A stretch of DNA of 64,000 bases from Haemonchus contortus. Taxonomy: Eukaryota > Nematoda > Chromadorea > Rhabditida > Trichostrongylidae. Position numbers and translations under genes: made by a program. A model generated the notes under the pieces. That model was not told where the DNA came from. It worked only from the letters and a program-made list of their open reading frames with translations, and ran no database searches. Below are positions 62,901-64,000 of this stretch, one piece after another. The DNA is taken from positions 14,003,967 to 14,067,966 of the forward strand of contig LS997562.1 in NCBI GenBank assembly GCA_000469685.2, in the 5' to 3' direction. How positions within the stretch are numbered: the first letter of the stretch is position 1; the number at the start of each line of letters is the position of its first letter.

Positions 62901-64000
62901 AGCTTTGAAAAGAACCTTTTGAATGCGCTCTGTGACCAAATCCGACTTCATTTCGAGTGTTAGATAGTTTTTGCTGCACTCACTAGCCGCACAAGTCTGT
63001 AGGGACAGTCGCTCCTGGATAAATTTTAGAATCATTGACATTTTTCATAACATCTTGAGTGAGACTGGGGACTGTATTCTTATTGAACTGTGCATGCAAT
63101 ATGTAAAGAAAAATGATAAGCATCAAATAGTCTAGAGCTTTTCTGTGGTTCTAACCTCAACAGAATTGTTTCCCTTGGTAATATTTTTCCGTCGTGCAAG
63201 GTTTTTAGGTGGAACTATTATTTATTGATGTTCCGACATAAGCGTGGTCACCAGAGGCCTATGCGCAACTCGAGATTATTTACACGAGATCTAAGAAGCG
63301 TTTAATTCCCTTTGCAAACTGACGAAATGCCCGAAACTCATTCAAGGCTCAATGGTGTGAAAGACTCGTTAGGGTTTCACCGTCAAGGCGGGCAGAGTTT
63401 GGTGCCGCCATAGGCGATTCCGCTGACGAATGAGAATTCTCGATGTCTCCCTTATTTTATTAATTTAGGTGGAAGCCTGACAAGACTTCGGACAATTTTT
63501 CGAACTTTAAGTTTTTTTTAACCAGGCGGCTACGCACGCTATTGCGTGCGCTAAGGGCTCTAGCCATGAGGGACGGAGCCACATGGCTTCTGATTCTCAT
63601 TATAGACCCTTATCATCTGAGCCTCTTCCAGGACACTTCTGTAGCGCCCATCATTTTTTTTGGGATGTGAAAAGGGGCTGTGTGTGGCCATGAAGAGTAC
63701 TCCGATGTATCCAAATCAAATACCTATGCAGTCCACGTAGTCGAAGGAACCCTGTGTAGTTTGGGTCTGTGTGGCCGTGAACACTAAATTTGAAGGGAAA
63801 GCTCCTTTGGGATTTGTAGGGTTTTACACGTCTCTACAGGGTATGCACCTGTGTGGCCGAGGTTATTGTTGAATTTATTTTATGAGGTCTGAAGTTAATA
63901 TGGTGCATTTGCTTCTGAGAAGAAGGGACTACTGCGTGTGGCACCACGGATAATAACTTAAAAAAATTTTTAGCCTAATTTTTGAAAGAGTTTAGTGGCA
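62901..64000. other. Right edge, intron of the LRK-1-like gene, nothing recognised
   Basis: The exon ending at 62301 stops in phase 1, so the next exon must begin with two bases completing a codon. No candidate with leucine-rich-repeat content and a TTTCAG-type acceptor was found to the end of the window. Near 63530 a short GC-rich palindrome-like stretch (CGCACGCTATTGCGTGCG) recalls the block at 33135 (CGCATTGTGGCGTGCG). Confidence 0.4.

Overview
The window looks like nuclear DNA of a nematode, most likely a clade V parasite of the hookworm/strongylid type. The reasons are many short exons, introns as short as 53-54 bp, TTTCAG-type splice acceptors, a start codon placed directly after a perfect TTTCAG (a spliced-leader acceptor context), and a large load of Tc1/mariner, Penelope-like, RTE-like and tRNA-derived repeats. 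Species is inferred, not shown.

Three protein genes can be built, all on the + strand. (1) The 3' half of a pyruvate kinase gene (called copy A here), 1-3848, enters from the left edge. (2) A second, nearly complete pyruvate kinase gene (copy B), 14726-31041, has 15 exons whose phases join without a break into 614 codons plus stop. Its first visible exon is a Lys/Glu-rich segment made of four 16-residue tandem repeats, spliced in frame to the catalytic core. (3) The 5' end of an LRRK1/LRK-1-type kinase gene (ankyrin repeats, then leucine-rich repeats), 50828-62301, gives 15 exons and 682 codons in one continuous frame. It runs off the right edge before the ROC, COR and kinase domains. The two pyruvate kinases are tandem duplicates with matching exon borders and about 73% identity over the shared 207 residues (hand count).

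Layout: 1-3.9 kb, 3' half of copy A. 4.9-11.2 kb, a tandem array of four units of about 1.2-1.9 kb, each with a TG microsatellite, a minisatellite of about 142 bp, a shared single-copy core and GC-rich palindromes. 11.2-14.7 kb, no gene seen. 14.7-31.0 kb, copy B, whose introns hold a MITE, three Tc1/mariner-type elements, two Penelope-like fragments, an RTE-like reverse transcriptase and two tRNA-type SINEs. 31-50.8 kb, a gene-poor mosaic: further copies of the array unit, tRNA-like tandem repeats, Tc3-like and mariner fossils, a pogo/Tigger-like element, a second copy of the 1.26 kb TA-flanked element, and a large inverted repeat. 50.8-62.3 kb, the LRK-1-like gene. The last 1.1 kb shows nothing I can assign.

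Pyruvate kinase catalyses the last ATP-forming step of glycolysis. Copy A has lost the C-terminal effector-loop motif that copy B keeps, so the two may differ in allosteric control. No functional link between these genes and the LRK-1-like gene is evident beyond adjacency. All exon coordinates were worked out by hand from splice signals, reading phase and protein conservation.
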